NCBI GenBank assembly: GCA_910585465.1
Contig: CAJUEW010000007.1
Coordinates: 62,001-126,000, forward strand
Direction: 5' to 3'
Length of the DNA stretch: 64,000 bases
DNA from: an uncultured Lachnospiraceae bacterium
GTDB lineage: Bacteria; Bacillota; Clostridia; Lachnospirales; Lachnospiraceae
The notes under the pieces were generated by a model. It was not told the DNA's origin. It saw only the letters and a program-made list of their open reading frames with translations, and did not search any database. The translations under genes and the position numbers were made by a program. Below are positions 25,131-33,479 of the stretch, one piece after another; position 1 is the first letter of the stretch; each line of letters opens with the position of its first letter.

Positions 25131-26291
25131 TTATGAAAGATCTTCAGGCTCCGAGACAGATGTATCGGCAACCGGACGAATGATGACTCCATTGACTTCC
25201 ACCTGGTCGTCAATCTGAACCAGCAGATAGGAGCGGCCGTCAATGATGCGGGTCTCCAGAAGGGCTGCCTTGTCCGGACTGACTTTGATAATAACATCCG
25301 GGGTACGCACCTCCATTGCTTTTGTGCTGGTCAGGTTTGTGGCCAGAAATTCTGTCTTTTCCCCGGCAGTGATATCAAACTGTTCCTCAAAATGCTCCAT
25401 AGTTTTTTCAGACACACCGCTTTGCAGCAGAAGATTTTTAACCTCCGGCTTAGTAAGGGTCGGGGGATCAGGTAAGTCCTTTTTTTCCTCAATCAGTTCA
25501 TTTAGGTTCTCGTGGATATTTACCACGGTCTCATAGTCGCAGGATTCTCCCAGAGCTTCTGTCAGAAGCTCCTGAAAGGTCTCTTTTTGTCCTTTGGCAG
25601 AAAGTGGAGTCTGACACCCGAAAAATTCCTCCATCAATGCAGGCTGAAGCGCTTCCGGATTTTTAGTGTAATACAGCATGCTATGTAAATCTGTGTTTCG
25701 GTCGTTGAATGCCGGGAACAGGAATCCGGTCTCCGGCGCCTGAACCAGCCAGTCTCGATTCCGATCCTCAATGCTGTTCCGTTCTGCATTATAACACAGC
25801 CCTGCTTTGGAGAGCTTTACCGGGCAAATGCTGCAGAGCAGATATTCGTAAGTGTCATCAGAGGCGTCAAACAGCTCCGTGCCGTCCTCTGCCCTGCGCG
25901 GAATATCATAGGCAGCATGGATTAAAATAATATAATAGTTTTCGCCGTAAGCGTAGCTGCGTATTATCTTTTCGTAGAATTCTTCCAGTAAGGCATCGTC
26001 GGTAAGCCGGCTGCCCAGAAGCTTTAAAAGCCATGCCTGGGTGCCGTCGGGCATCTCCTGATCCAGAGGAAACTCCATGTTCAGCAGATTTTTTCCCACG
26101 GTTCCGGAAAGAGTTTTGCGGAAAATCTCGTAGTACTTAAATATCTCTTCCTCCGGGAGAGAAAGGAATGCTTCCTTCAGCTCTGTGCGGATCTGTTTAT
26201 CTGCATCTACATAGCATCCGCAGATGCGGGTGATGGCACAGTTTTCATTTGTGAACTGTTTTCTGATTTCAAGGGTTTCTTTCTTATTCAT
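25131..26291 (-). CDS. DUF4317-family protein
   Basis: A 386-residue soluble protein, MNKKETLEIRKQF...CAITRICGCYVD at the N-terminus and conserved YEYLLCSICPVKLSK and PETGFLFPAFNDR in the middle, which I associate with DUF4317 of Firmicutes. No catalytic motif is evident and there are no membrane segments. It is the first gene of the strand pair with the lactate dehydrogenase. Function unknown. Confidence 0.85.
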   Translation of the reverse strand: MNKKETLEIRKQFTNENCAITRICGCYVDADKQIRTELKEAFLSLPEEEIFKYYEIFRKTLSGTVGKNLLNMEFPLDQEMPDGTQAWLLKLLGSRLTDDALLEEFYEKIIRSYAYGENYYIILIHAAYDIPRRAEDGTELFDASDDTYEYLLCSICPVKLSKAGLCYNAERNSIEDRNRDWLVQAPETGFLFPAFNDRNTDLHSMLYYTKNPEALQPALMEEFFGCQTPLSAKGQKETFQELLTEALGESCDYETVVNIHENLNELIEEKKDLPDPPTLTKPEVKNLLLQSGVSEKTMEHFEEQFDITAGEKTEFLATNLTSTKAMEVRTPDVIIKVSPDKAALLETRIIDGRSYLLVQIDDQVEVNGVIIRPVADTSVSEPEDLS

Positions 26292-26503
26292 AAGTCTCTT
26301 CCGTTTCTATTAAATTTTGCAGCCGCTGTTCCTGAAGAAGCAGCCGCCTGCACCTATTATAATACAGAGAAAGCAGGTTTGGAAAGAAAAGGTTCGGCAG
26401 ATTGTACATAGGTTGTATATGTTTTTCGTGAAATGGTCAAAAGGCATGTTTTAGGTTGCCCGAATAGACAAAGGAATATGAAAATGTTTGTTGGATGCTT
26501 CTA

Positions 26504-26532
26504 TGGTCAAGCAGAGGAAAAAAAGGTATACT
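26504..26532 (+). promoter_or_regulatory. Probable promoter of the MsmX-type ATPase gene
   Basis: TGGTCA (26504-26509) and TATACT (26527-26532) with a 17-bp spacer, 47 bp before the ATG. The rest of the 288-bp divergent spacer shows no repeat or RNA I can support. Confidence 0.4.
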
Positions 26533-26579
26533 TAAAAACAGATAAAAGAAGAATGTAATGATATGGAAAGGAGCCCCAC

Positions 26580-27692
26580 ATGGCAAGTATTTCTTTAAAA
26601 AACATTTGTAAAAAATATCCTAACGGATTTGAAGCAGTGAAAAATTTCAATATGGAAATTGAGGACAAAGAGTTTATTATCTTCGTAGGGCCATCCGGAT
26701 GCGGAAAATCCACTACCCTTCGTATGGTTGCAGGACTGGAGGATATCAGCTCCGGTGAGCTTCTTATTGACGGTCGTCTGGTAAACGACGTGGAGCCGAA
26801 GGATCGTGATATTGCAATGGTATTCCAGAATTACGCACTGTATCCTCATATGACCGTATATGATAACATGGCGTTTGCCCTGAAGCTTCGTAAAACTCCG
26901 AAGGAAGAGATTGATAAGATGGTTCGGGATGCAGCTAAAATTCTCGACCTTGAGAAGCTGTTGGATCGCAAGCCGAAGGCATTATCCGGCGGTCAGAGAC
27001 AGCGTGTTGCTATGGGACGTGCAATTGTCCGTAATCCAAAGGTATTCCTGATGGATGAGCCGCTGTCCAACCTGGATGCAAAGCTTCGTGTTCAGATGAG
27101 AACAGAGATCTCCAAACTGCATCAGAGACTGGGCACTACCATTATCTACGTTACTCATGATCAGACAGAGGCTATGACGCTTGGAACCAGAATTGTAGTT
27201 ATGAAGGACGGCGTAGTACAGCAGATCGATTCTCCGCAGAATCTGTATAATGCTCCGGCAAACCTGTTTGTTGCAGGCTTTATCGGTTCCCCGCAGATGA
27301 ATTTTGTGGATGCGGTATGCCAGGTGAACGGAAAGAAAGTAGATCTGAAGGTTGGACCATACACCATCACTCTTTCCGAGCAGAAATCCAAAGCTCTGAT
27401 TGACGGCGGATATGCAGGAAAAACAGTTGTTATGGGTATTCGTCCTGAGGATCTGTATGATTCTGACGAAATGCTTGAGAAATATTCCAGCAGTGTAATC
27501 GAAGCTAAGATTAATGTATACGAGCTGTTAGGCGCAGAGGTTTATTTGTATTTTGATCTGGAGGGCGCGAATATGACCGCAAGAGTCAGCCCGACCACAG
27601 CAGCCAGAACAGGTGATTCGGTTAAATTTGCGCTGGATGTGGAAAAGATTCATGTGTTTGACAAAGAAACAGAGCTTACAATTACAAACTAA
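26580..27692 (+). CDS. Sugar ABC transporter ATP-binding protein (MsmX/UgpC type)
   Basis: A 370-residue ATPase of the CUT1 carbohydrate importer family. Walker A GPSGCGKST, Q-loop QNYALYPHM, signature LSGGQRQRV, Walker B VFLMDEPLSNLDAKLR and switch VTHDQTEAM are all intact. A regulatory OB-like C-terminal domain is present (GIRPEDLYDS). MsmX-type proteins energise several importers, and both importer operons in this window lack an ATPase. It stands alone with its own promoter and terminator, consistent with a shared subunit. Confidence 0.95.
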   Translation: MASISLKNICKKYPNGFEAVKNFNMEIEDKEFIIFVGPSGCGKSTTLRMVAGLEDISSGELLIDGRLVNDVEPKDRDIAMVFQNYALYPHMTVYDNMAFALKLRKTPKEEIDKMVRDAAKILDLEKLLDRKPKALSGGQRQRVAMGRAIVRNPKVFLMDEPLSNLDAKLRVQMRTEISKLHQRLGTTIIYVTHDQTEAMTLGTRIVVMKDGVVQQIDSPQNLYNAPANLFVAGFIGSPQMNFVDAVCQVNGKKVDLKVGPYTITLSEQKSKALIDGGYAGKTVVMGIRPEDLYDSDEMLEKYSSSVIEAKINVYELLGAEVYLYFDLEGANMTARVSPTTAARTGDSVKFALDVEKIHVFDKETELTITN

Positions 27693-27743
27693 GCTTAATC
27701 AGCGGGTGCCGCGGAAGCGGCGCCTGCTTATATATACAGAGTG

Positions 27744-27795
27744 CAGAAAAAGACGGGTGAAGGGCCATTGCTTTTTATCCGTCTTTTTCTGTACC
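27744..27795. terminator. Hairpin terminator after the sugar ATPase gene
   Basis: CAGAAAAAGACGG (27744-27756) is perfectly complementary to CCGTCTTTTTCTG (27779-27791). A GC-rich imperfect hairpin (AGCGGGTGCCGC with GCGGCGCCTGCT) lies just before it, near 27698-27728. The T tract lies inside the second arm rather than after it. Confidence 0.6.
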
Positions 27796-27941
27796 CTTAA
27801 TCTCCTCAAATGCTATAGTTATTAAAAAAATCTGGTATTGTTGTTTTCTGATAGCGTTGTAAATTATTTCATGTTATACTGATTTTAAAAGCGGAAGTAA
27901 AAAGTGATACTATATTAATTGTAAAAAATAGGAGGATGCAT

Positions 27942-29024
27942 ATGGTTTCAAATCGATTGCTTCAGGAATGCCTGGAGGATTTTTCCAATATTATGCGCCT
28001 GTCTATGGCGTTATATGACAGGAACCGTACCTGTGTGGCAGGGGATGAGGAAAGTGAGCCGGAGGCAGATGTTTTTGAGACGTTCTGCGATTCGCCTGCA
28101 GATATGCAGGCTTTGGGAAACCGCTATTTGTTTAAAGTGGGAGAGGATGATATGGGATATATCCTGTCTGTCAGCGGCGGTTCCAAAGATGCTTATCCTA
28201 TGGGCCAGCTTGCGGTATGCCAATTAGAGCGGATTTTGGAGATGGGCTACAGCCGGGAGGATCGGAATCAGTTTATTCATAATCTTTTGCTGGACAATCT
28301 GCTTCCTGTGGATATCGTCAGCTATGCAAAGCAGATGCATATTGGTCCCGAGACCCGCTGGGCAGTACTGCTTGTGGAGGGAGCAGGTTGTGAGGCATAT
28401 GATATCCAGATGATTCTGAAAAATATTCTGGTTAGCCGTACCGGAGACTTTATTACTCCGATGGAGGAGAACAGTGTAGTTGTAGTCCGGCGTCTGGAAG
28501 AACGTGAAGGGCAGAAGGAGATAGAGGAGCTGGCTCATATATTATCGGACACGGTCAGTTCGGAAACCCTGTGCCGGGTGCGGACTGCATGCGGAACGAT
28601 TGCCGGGTCTCTCAAAGAGGTTTCCCGTTCTTACAAAGAGGCTAAAATGTCATTGGAGGTTGCGGAGATTTTCTATAACTCCCAAACCGTGATTACTTAT
28701 GAAGAGCTGGGAATCGGACGCCTGATCTATCAGCTCCCCATACCGCTTTGCGAAATGTTTTTAAAGGAAGTGTTCGGTGAGTACAATCCCGGAAACTTAG
28801 ATGAAGAAATTCTGGCAACTGTCTATCAGTTTATGGAAAACAGTCTGAATTTGTCAGAGACAAGCCGTCAGCTTTTTGTACATCGTAATACTCTCGTTTA
28901 TCGTCTGGAAAAGCTTCAGAAAACCATTGGGCTTGATATCCGTCAGTTTGAAGACGCGATGACGTTTAAGATTGCTATGATGGTAGCTGATTATATGAAA
29001 TTTCTGAGAGAAAAACAAAGATAA
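27942..29024 (+). CDS. PucR/CdaR-type helix-turn-helix regulator
   Basis: A regulator of about 360 residues. The C-terminal helix-turn-helix is LNLSETSRQLFVHRNTLVYRLEKLQ with the family tail IGLDIRQFEDAMTFKIAM. The central part (ACGTIAGSLKEVSRSYKEAKMSLEVA) matches the GGDEF-like linker domain of CdaR/PucR proteins. The N-terminal about 100 residues would bind the signal. ATG 27942 has AGGAGG 6 bp upstream, whereas ATG 27936 abuts it. CdaR regulates sugar-acid use; the target here is unknown, though the upstream sugar ATPase is a candidate. Confidence 0.88.
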   Translation: MVSNRLLQECLEDFSNIMRLSMALYDRNRTCVAGDEESEPEADVFETFCDSPADMQALGNRYLFKVGEDDMGYILSVSGGSKDAYPMGQLAVCQLERILEMGYSREDRNQFIHNLLLDNLLPVDIVSYAKQMHIGPETRWAVLLVEGAGCEAYDIQMILKNILVSRTGDFITPMEENSVVVVRRLEEREGQKEIEELAHILSDTVSSETLCRVRTACGTIAGSLKEVSRSYKEAKMSLEVAEIFYNSQTVITYEELGIGRLIYQLPIPLCEMFLKEVFGEYNPGNLDEEILATVYQFMENSLNLSETSRQLFVHRNTLVYRLEKLQKTIGLDIRQFEDAMTFKIAMMVADYMKFLREKQR

Positions 29025-29060
29025 TGCAGGCAGTAAGACAGATAAAAGGGCTTGCAATTA

Positions 29061-29110
29061 TTGGTCGGTTGTTGTAGACTTTTTATAAGAGGTCTACAAC
29101 AACCGACTAA
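29061..29110. promoter_or_regulatory. 21-bp inverted repeat before the BlaR1-like gene
   Basis: Arms 29061-29081 and 29090-29110 match over 19 of 21 positions, around an 8-bp loop TTTATAAG. The inner parts carry TGTAGAC and GTCTACA. No T tract follows, so a terminator is unlikely. It lies 21 bp before the blaR1-like ATG and could be the operator of the BlaI-like repressor or an mRNA hairpin. Confidence 0.5.
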
Positions 29111-29131
29111 TTTGATTGAAGGAGAAAAAAC

Positions 29132-31423
29132 ATGGAATATTGGCTGGACAGTTTGTTTATCCAAATATGGAATATGAGCATTACGGCGGGGTACTGCATT
29201 GCGGCGGTTCTTATCATACGGCTTCTGCTGTGGAGGATACCCCGAAAATATCTGTATGTGCTGTGGCTGGTGGTGGCCTTCCGGCTTATCTGTCCGGTGT
29301 CCGTGAGCACAGTCTTCAGCCTGTTTAATCTGGAGCATTTTTCCGAAGGCAGATCGGCTGACAATGTGGAATATATACAGTATATTCCGGAACATACCGG
29401 AAACATGGAAGGTGAGGGCATCCGTACAGAGCGGCAGCCATCGGACGGACGGCCGTCGGCAATGCTTCCCGCGGCGAAATATGTATGGATATTTGGAATA
29501 CTGGTATTTATGGTGTATTATACGGTCAGTATGCGGCATCTGAAAAGGAAAGTGAGGATGGCGGTGCGGGCAGATATTTCCGCATGGGAGGATGTATGCA
29601 GGGGCGGCGTGTTTGAATGCGACGGTCTGGCATCTCCTTTTGCAATGGGCATCCTTTGCCCCAGAATCTATCTTCCCTGCGGTCTGAAGGAGGAAGAGAG
29701 AAGGCTGATACTTCTTCATGAGCAGTACCATATCAGACGGAAGGATTATCTGGTAAAACCATTTTCCTTTTTTCTGCTGGCGGTTTACTGGTTTCATCCT
29801 CTTGTCTGGGCGGCGTGGTTTTGCATGTGTAAGGATATGGAGATGAGCTGTGACGAAAGGGTGCTGGAGCTGCTTGGTGAAGGACATGGAAAGGAATATG
29901 GGCTGACGCTTCTGGCATTTGCGTCAGGCAGCAGGGAAGGCCGGATGCCTCTGGGATTCGGGGAAAACGATGTGAAAAGCAGAATTCAGCATGTGCTGAA
30001 ATTTAAAAGACCTGCAGTTTATGTGGCAGTGCTGTCAGTGATCGTCATAGGAGCTGCACTGGCCCTGCTTGGGACAAATGAGGTTAAGGATGAGACAAAG
30101 GAAGAGGCTGTTGAGAATTATTCTGAAGCTGCTCAGAAGCTTTATGAAGCCCGGAATTCTTATGTGGGCGATGCATCGGCCAATGGGCGCCTGATAAGCG
30201 CTATTGCGGAGGCGATGCCGGATTCCTGTGCAGCATCCATGGAGGTTAAGACAGAGCTTTGGACATTAACAGAGCCATATGAATTTCATTTCGTGATAGA
30301 GGATGAACTGGAGAAGGAGCCGGATTTTTATTCCATGGCTGCGCCCGCCGTACTGATGCTGGCATTGACAGACAACCTTGGAGTGGTGCAGTGGGAATAT
30401 ACCATAGGCTCAGGAAAGGCGTCGGTTTTAGAGGTTAGAAAGTGGAGCGCGGATGATGCGGCCAGATGGTGCGGTGTAAACGAAATTAAAGAATACAGCG
30501 GCTCACCGGAAAAGGTACAGGAGCTTTTGGATATTTTGAAGGAGCGTCAAAGCCACGGAGGAGTGGAAGAGAGTATGGAAGAGGAAATTTCCGGTCAATC
30601 TGCAGAGCTGCCGCCTGATGAGGAGTTATTTATGAACTGGTACAGCCGGCTTCCGGCAGATATTTATAAACAGGCGGTTCCCTATGAAGAGTGGATGGGG
30701 CACTATGATGACAAAGAAAAGGATTATATGGTGATTCTTGCCCAAACGGAGGACAATGTAGTGACTGTCTATGGATGCACCGGTGAGCAGTACGGTGCCC
30801 GGGGAATTACGGTAGACTACCGGATTACACCGGATGGAGACAGCAGCCATAATTATTTTGACTGGGGCTGGAATCCGATGCACGCAGATCCTGAGGTATT
30901 TATGTATGACTATGACAGGGACGGAAGGGACGAGATTGCCTTCCGCATGGCAGGAATGACCGGAACAGGAGTGTACGTGGATCAGCTTATTATTTTTGAG
31001 ACCTACAGTACCGGAACTGTGGTGCCATATGAATTTACACCATATATGCAACAGGAGGGAATCGATGAGCTGCTTGATGTGACCATTGACCGGGAAAACC
31101 GACTGGTACAGATTATAGATAAAAGTACCCCGGAATCCTCTGTTCCCTTTGTGAGCATTCCTTATGAGGAGAGTTATGGCGGTGAAGCCCTGGATGTGGA
31201 ATTTTTGGGGCAGGTTCGTTTCCGCATTGGAGAGAAGCTTTTTATGGAGACGGAGCCGGGAGTCGTCATGGAGGATTATGCGGCTCCTCTGTATGCCTTT
31301 GGAGATGAAGATGTGTGGAACGAACGCCTGATTACGTTCCGCATTGTTTATGATTATTCAGGGAGTTTGGAGAGCGGATACTTTACGTTGCTGGAGCCTG
31401 TACTACAAAAAGGAGGAAGATAA
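29132..31423 (+). CDS. BlaR1-like M56 metallopeptidase sensor with DUF4825-like C-terminal part
   Basis: A 763-residue membrane sensor-protease. The N-terminal membrane domain holds the zinc motif HEQYH at residues 196-200 (LLHEQYHIRRKD) and the downstream MSCDERVLELLG, as in BlaR1/MecR1. After a last span near residue 310 the extracellular part begins EEAVENYSEAAQKLYEARNSYVGD, matching DUF4825, then a further uncharacterised 200-residue region. No penicillin-binding SxxK/SxN/KTG domain is seen, so the signal is probably not a simple beta-lactam acylation. It precedes its BlaI-like partner by 4 bp. Confidence 0.88.
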   Translation: MEYWLDSLFIQIWNMSITAGYCIAAVLIIRLLLWRIPRKYLYVLWLVVAFRLICPVSVSTVFSLFNLEHFSEGRSADNVEYIQYIPEHTGNMEGEGIRTERQPSDGRPSAMLPAAKYVWIFGILVFMVYYTVSMRHLKRKVRMAVRADISAWEDVCRGGVFECDGLASPFAMGILCPRIYLPCGLKEEERRLILLHEQYHIRRKDYLVKPFSFFLLAVYWFHPLVWAAWFCMCKDMEMSCDERVLELLGEGHGKEYGLTLLAFASGSREGRMPLGFGENDVKSRIQHVLKFKRPAVYVAVLSVIVIGAALALLGTNEVKDETKEEAVENYSEAAQKLYEARNSYVGDASANGRLISAIAEAMPDSCAASMEVKTELWTLTEPYEFHFVIEDELEKEPDFYSMAAPAVLMLALTDNLGVVQWEYTIGSGKASVLEVRKWSADDAARWCGVNEIKEYSGSPEKVQELLDILKERQSHGGVEESMEEEISGQSAELPPDEELFMNWYSRLPADIYKQAVPYEEWMGHYDDKEKDYMVILAQTEDNVVTVYGCTGEQYGARGITVDYRITPDGDSSHNYFDWGWNPMHADPEVFMYDYDRDGRDEIAFRMAGMTGTGVYVDQLIIFETYSTGTVVPYEFTPYMQQEGIDELLDVTIDRENRLVQIIDKSTPESSVPFVSIPYEESYGGEALDVEFLGQVRFRIGEKLFMETEPGVVMEDYAAPLYAFGDEDVWNERLITFRIVYDYSGSLESGYFTLLEPVLQKGGR

Positions 31424-31427
31424 AGGG

Positions 31428-31787
31428 ATGGAGGAATTTAAACTTTGCAACAGCGATTACCGTTTTATGACGATTGTATGGGATCATGCTCCGGTGGGTT
31501 CCGGAGAGCTGGTTCGTCTCTGCCAGGAGCAGCTTGGCTGGAAAAAGTCCACTACCTATACGGAAATCAAGCGCCTTAGCGGGAAAGGCATTCTGAAGAA
31601 TGAAAAAGCGGTTGTTACGCCTCTTATCACCCGCGAGGAGATTCAGGCCCGGGAATCGGATGCATTCATAGAACGTACCTTTTCCGGTTCTCTTCCGGGC
31701 TTTCTCACTGCCTTTCTGGGCGGCAAAAGGCTGTCTGCCCGGGAGGCGGAGGAACTGAAAAAGCTGATTGATCATTACCAGGAGTAA
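31428..31787 (+). CDS. BlaI/MecI/CopY-family transcriptional repressor
   Basis: A 119-residue winged-helix repressor with DYRFMTIVWDHAPVGSGELVRLCQEQLGWKKSTTYTEIKRL, the family DNA-binding region. In the C-terminal dimerisation arm, family members are cleaved by the BlaR1-type partner. AGGAGG lies 11 bp before the ATG. The order sensor-then-repressor is the reverse of the classical blaI-blaR1 order. A beta-lactamase gene is not nearby. Confidence 0.93.
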   Translation: MEEFKLCNSDYRFMTIVWDHAPVGSGELVRLCQEQLGWKKSTTYTEIKRLSGKGILKNEKAVVTPLITREEIQARESDAFIERTFSGSLPGFLTAFLGGKRLSAREAEELKKLIDHYQE

Positions 31788-31905
31788 AAGCGAACAAATT
31801 TTCTGTTTCAGTATAGCTGCAGTGAGAGATAGTGGAAAATTTTGTGTATATTGCCAAAAAACACTGCATATAAATTATTTATTATAACGAAAATATAAAA
31901 ATCCA

Positions 31906-31934
31906 TTGCAAATGATCTGCAGTCGTGATAATAT
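31906..31934 (+). promoter_or_regulatory. Promoter of the maltodextrin-type operon
   Basis: TTGCAA (31906-31911) and TAATAT (31929-31934) are separated by 17 bp. The inferred transcription start near 31941 lies just before three operator-like units at 31948-31983. Confidence 0.6.
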
Positions 31935-31947
31935 TAAGACAGTAACC

Positions 31948-31983
31948 GGAAACGTTACCGAGAACGATACCGAAAACGTTTCC
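31948..31983. promoter_or_regulatory. Three tandem 12-bp LacI-type operator units
   Basis: GGAAACGTTACC, GAGAACGATACC and GAAAACGTTTCC follow one another without gaps. Each is near-palindromic around a central CG, the mark of LacI/CcpA-family operators. They lie directly downstream of the promoter -10, so binding should block transcription. The LacI regulator encoded at 36.7 kb is the likely ligand. The third unit also resembles a CcpA cre site. Confidence 0.65.
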
Positions 31984-32019
31984 AAAAAGAAGCAAGCAAT
32001 AAGAAAAGGAGAGGAAACT

Positions 32020-33414
32020 ATGAAAAAGAGACAGATACTGGCACTTGGTCTTGCGGCTTGTATGGTAGCCGGCATGGCAGCAGGATGCGGAGGGTCCACA
32101 GAGGAGCCGGCAGCACAGGAGGGATCGACTGCAGAGCAGGGAACTACTGATAAGACTGAGGAAGTTGAGACTCCGGGTGCCGGAGGCGGAGCAGGAAAAG
32201 TATATTATCTGAATTTTAAGCCGGAACAGGCTGAGGACTGGCAGAAATTAGCGCAGGCCTATACGGATGAGACAGGGATACCGGTAAATGTGGTTACTGC
32301 GGCAGCAGGAACCTATGAATCTACTCTGAAATCTGAGATGGCTAAAAGCGAGGCTCCCACGCTGTTTCAGGTAAATGGACCGGTTGGTCTGGCAAACTGG
32401 AAGGATTACTGCCTTGACCTGAGCGGGAGCGATGTATACGGCTTCCTGTCCAGTGATGATTTCGCGCTGAAAGAGGGAGACGCTGTATACGGCATCGCAT
32501 ACGTGATTGAGACCTACGGCATTATCTATAATAAAGCATTGGTAAATGAATACTGCGGACTGGACGGCGCGGTTATCGCATCCGCAGATGAGATTAAAAG
32601 CTTTGATACTCTGAAAGCAGTTGCTGATGATATGCAGGCGCGTAAAGATGAGCTTGGCATTAACGGAGCGTTTGCATCCGCAGGAATGGACAGCTCCTCT
32701 GACTGGAGATTTAAGACCCATTTGGCAAATATGCCGATTTATTATGAATATCAGGCAGACGGCATCAGTTCTACAGAGGCTATTAAAGGAACCTATCTTG
32801 ACAATTATAAAGCAATCTGGGATCTGTATATTACCGATTCTACCTGTGAGCCTGCTATGTTATCTGCCAAGACAGGGGGAGACGCGGCAGCAGAGTTCGC
32901 CATGGGCGAGGCAGCTTTCTATCAGAACGGTACATGGGCATACAATGATATTACCGGATATGAAGTAGATGATGCCGACCTGGGTATGCTTCCAATCTAT
33001 ATTGGCGTAGAGGGTGAGGATAAGCAGGGACTGTGTACTGGCTCCGAGAATTACTGGTGTGTAAATAACAAGGCATCTGAGGAGGACATTCAGGCAACCT
33101 TGGATTTCCTGGCATGGGTAGTATCCAGTGAGACAGGTATTAATTCGCTGACCAATGATATGGGATTTGTAACTCCGTTCACTACCTTTGAGAGCGTTGA
33201 GACCAGCAATCCTTTGGTAGCTTCTGCAAATGAGTATCTGACCAACGGAACCACATCCGTAACCTGGAACTTCACCACGATGCCTTCCGAGGAGTGGAAG
33301 AATGGCGTTGGAAGCGCGCTTCTTGAGTATGCCCAGGGAACCGGCGGCTGGGATGCAGTTGTGACAGCGTTTGTAGATGGCTGGGCAACGGAGTATCAGG
33401 CGGCTAATCAGTAA
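32020..33414 (+). CDS. Extracellular sugar-binding lipoprotein of a CUT1 ABC importer
   Basis: A 464-residue binding protein, most likely for maltodextrins, judged by the malQ neighbour. The signal peptide MKKRQILALGLAACMVAGMAAGC carries the lipobox AAGC. After a flexible threonine/glutamate-rich linker the family 1 binding domain begins KVYYLNFKPEQAEDWQKLA, with AEFAMGEAAFYQNGTWAY in the middle. AAGGAGAGG lies before the start. It is the first gene of the operon, and a hairpin just after it should make its mRNA more abundant than that of the permeases. Confidence 0.94.
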   Translation: MKKRQILALGLAACMVAGMAAGCGGSTEEPAAQEGSTAEQGTTDKTEEVETPGAGGGAGKVYYLNFKPEQAEDWQKLAQAYTDETGIPVNVVTAAAGTYESTLKSEMAKSEAPTLFQVNGPVGLANWKDYCLDLSGSDVYGFLSSDDFALKEGDAVYGIAYVIETYGIIYNKALVNEYCGLDGAVIASADEIKSFDTLKAVADDMQARKDELGINGAFASAGMDSSSDWRFKTHLANMPIYYEYQADGISSTEAIKGTYLDNYKAIWDLYITDSTCEPAMLSAKTGGDAAAEFAMGEAAFYQNGTWAYNDITGYEVDDADLGMLPIYIGVEGEDKQGLCTGSENYWCVNNKASEEDIQATLDFLAWVVSSETGINSLTNDMGFVTPFTTFESVETSNPLVASANEYLTNGTTSVTWNFTTMPSEEWKNGVGSALLEYAQGTGGWDAVVTAFVDGWATEYQAANQ

Positions 33415-33432
33415 AATGTTGACGGAATATGA

Positions 33433-33459
33433 GGGGTGGGAAAGTCCCACCCCTTTTTT
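33433..33459 (+). terminator. Terminator-like hairpin between binding protein and permeases
   Basis: GGGGTGGGA (33433-33441) pairs with TCCCACCCC (33445-33453), followed by six T. In an otherwise continuous operon this is probably a partial terminator that lowers permease expression relative to the binding protein. Confidence 0.85.
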
Positions 33460-33479
33460 GAAGAACAGAGGGGGATATC

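Noticed and set aside
31948..31983. A CRISPR-like reading of the three 12-bp units
   Set aside because: The units are adjacent without spacers, and each is a CG-centred palindrome directly after a promoter, which fits operators.
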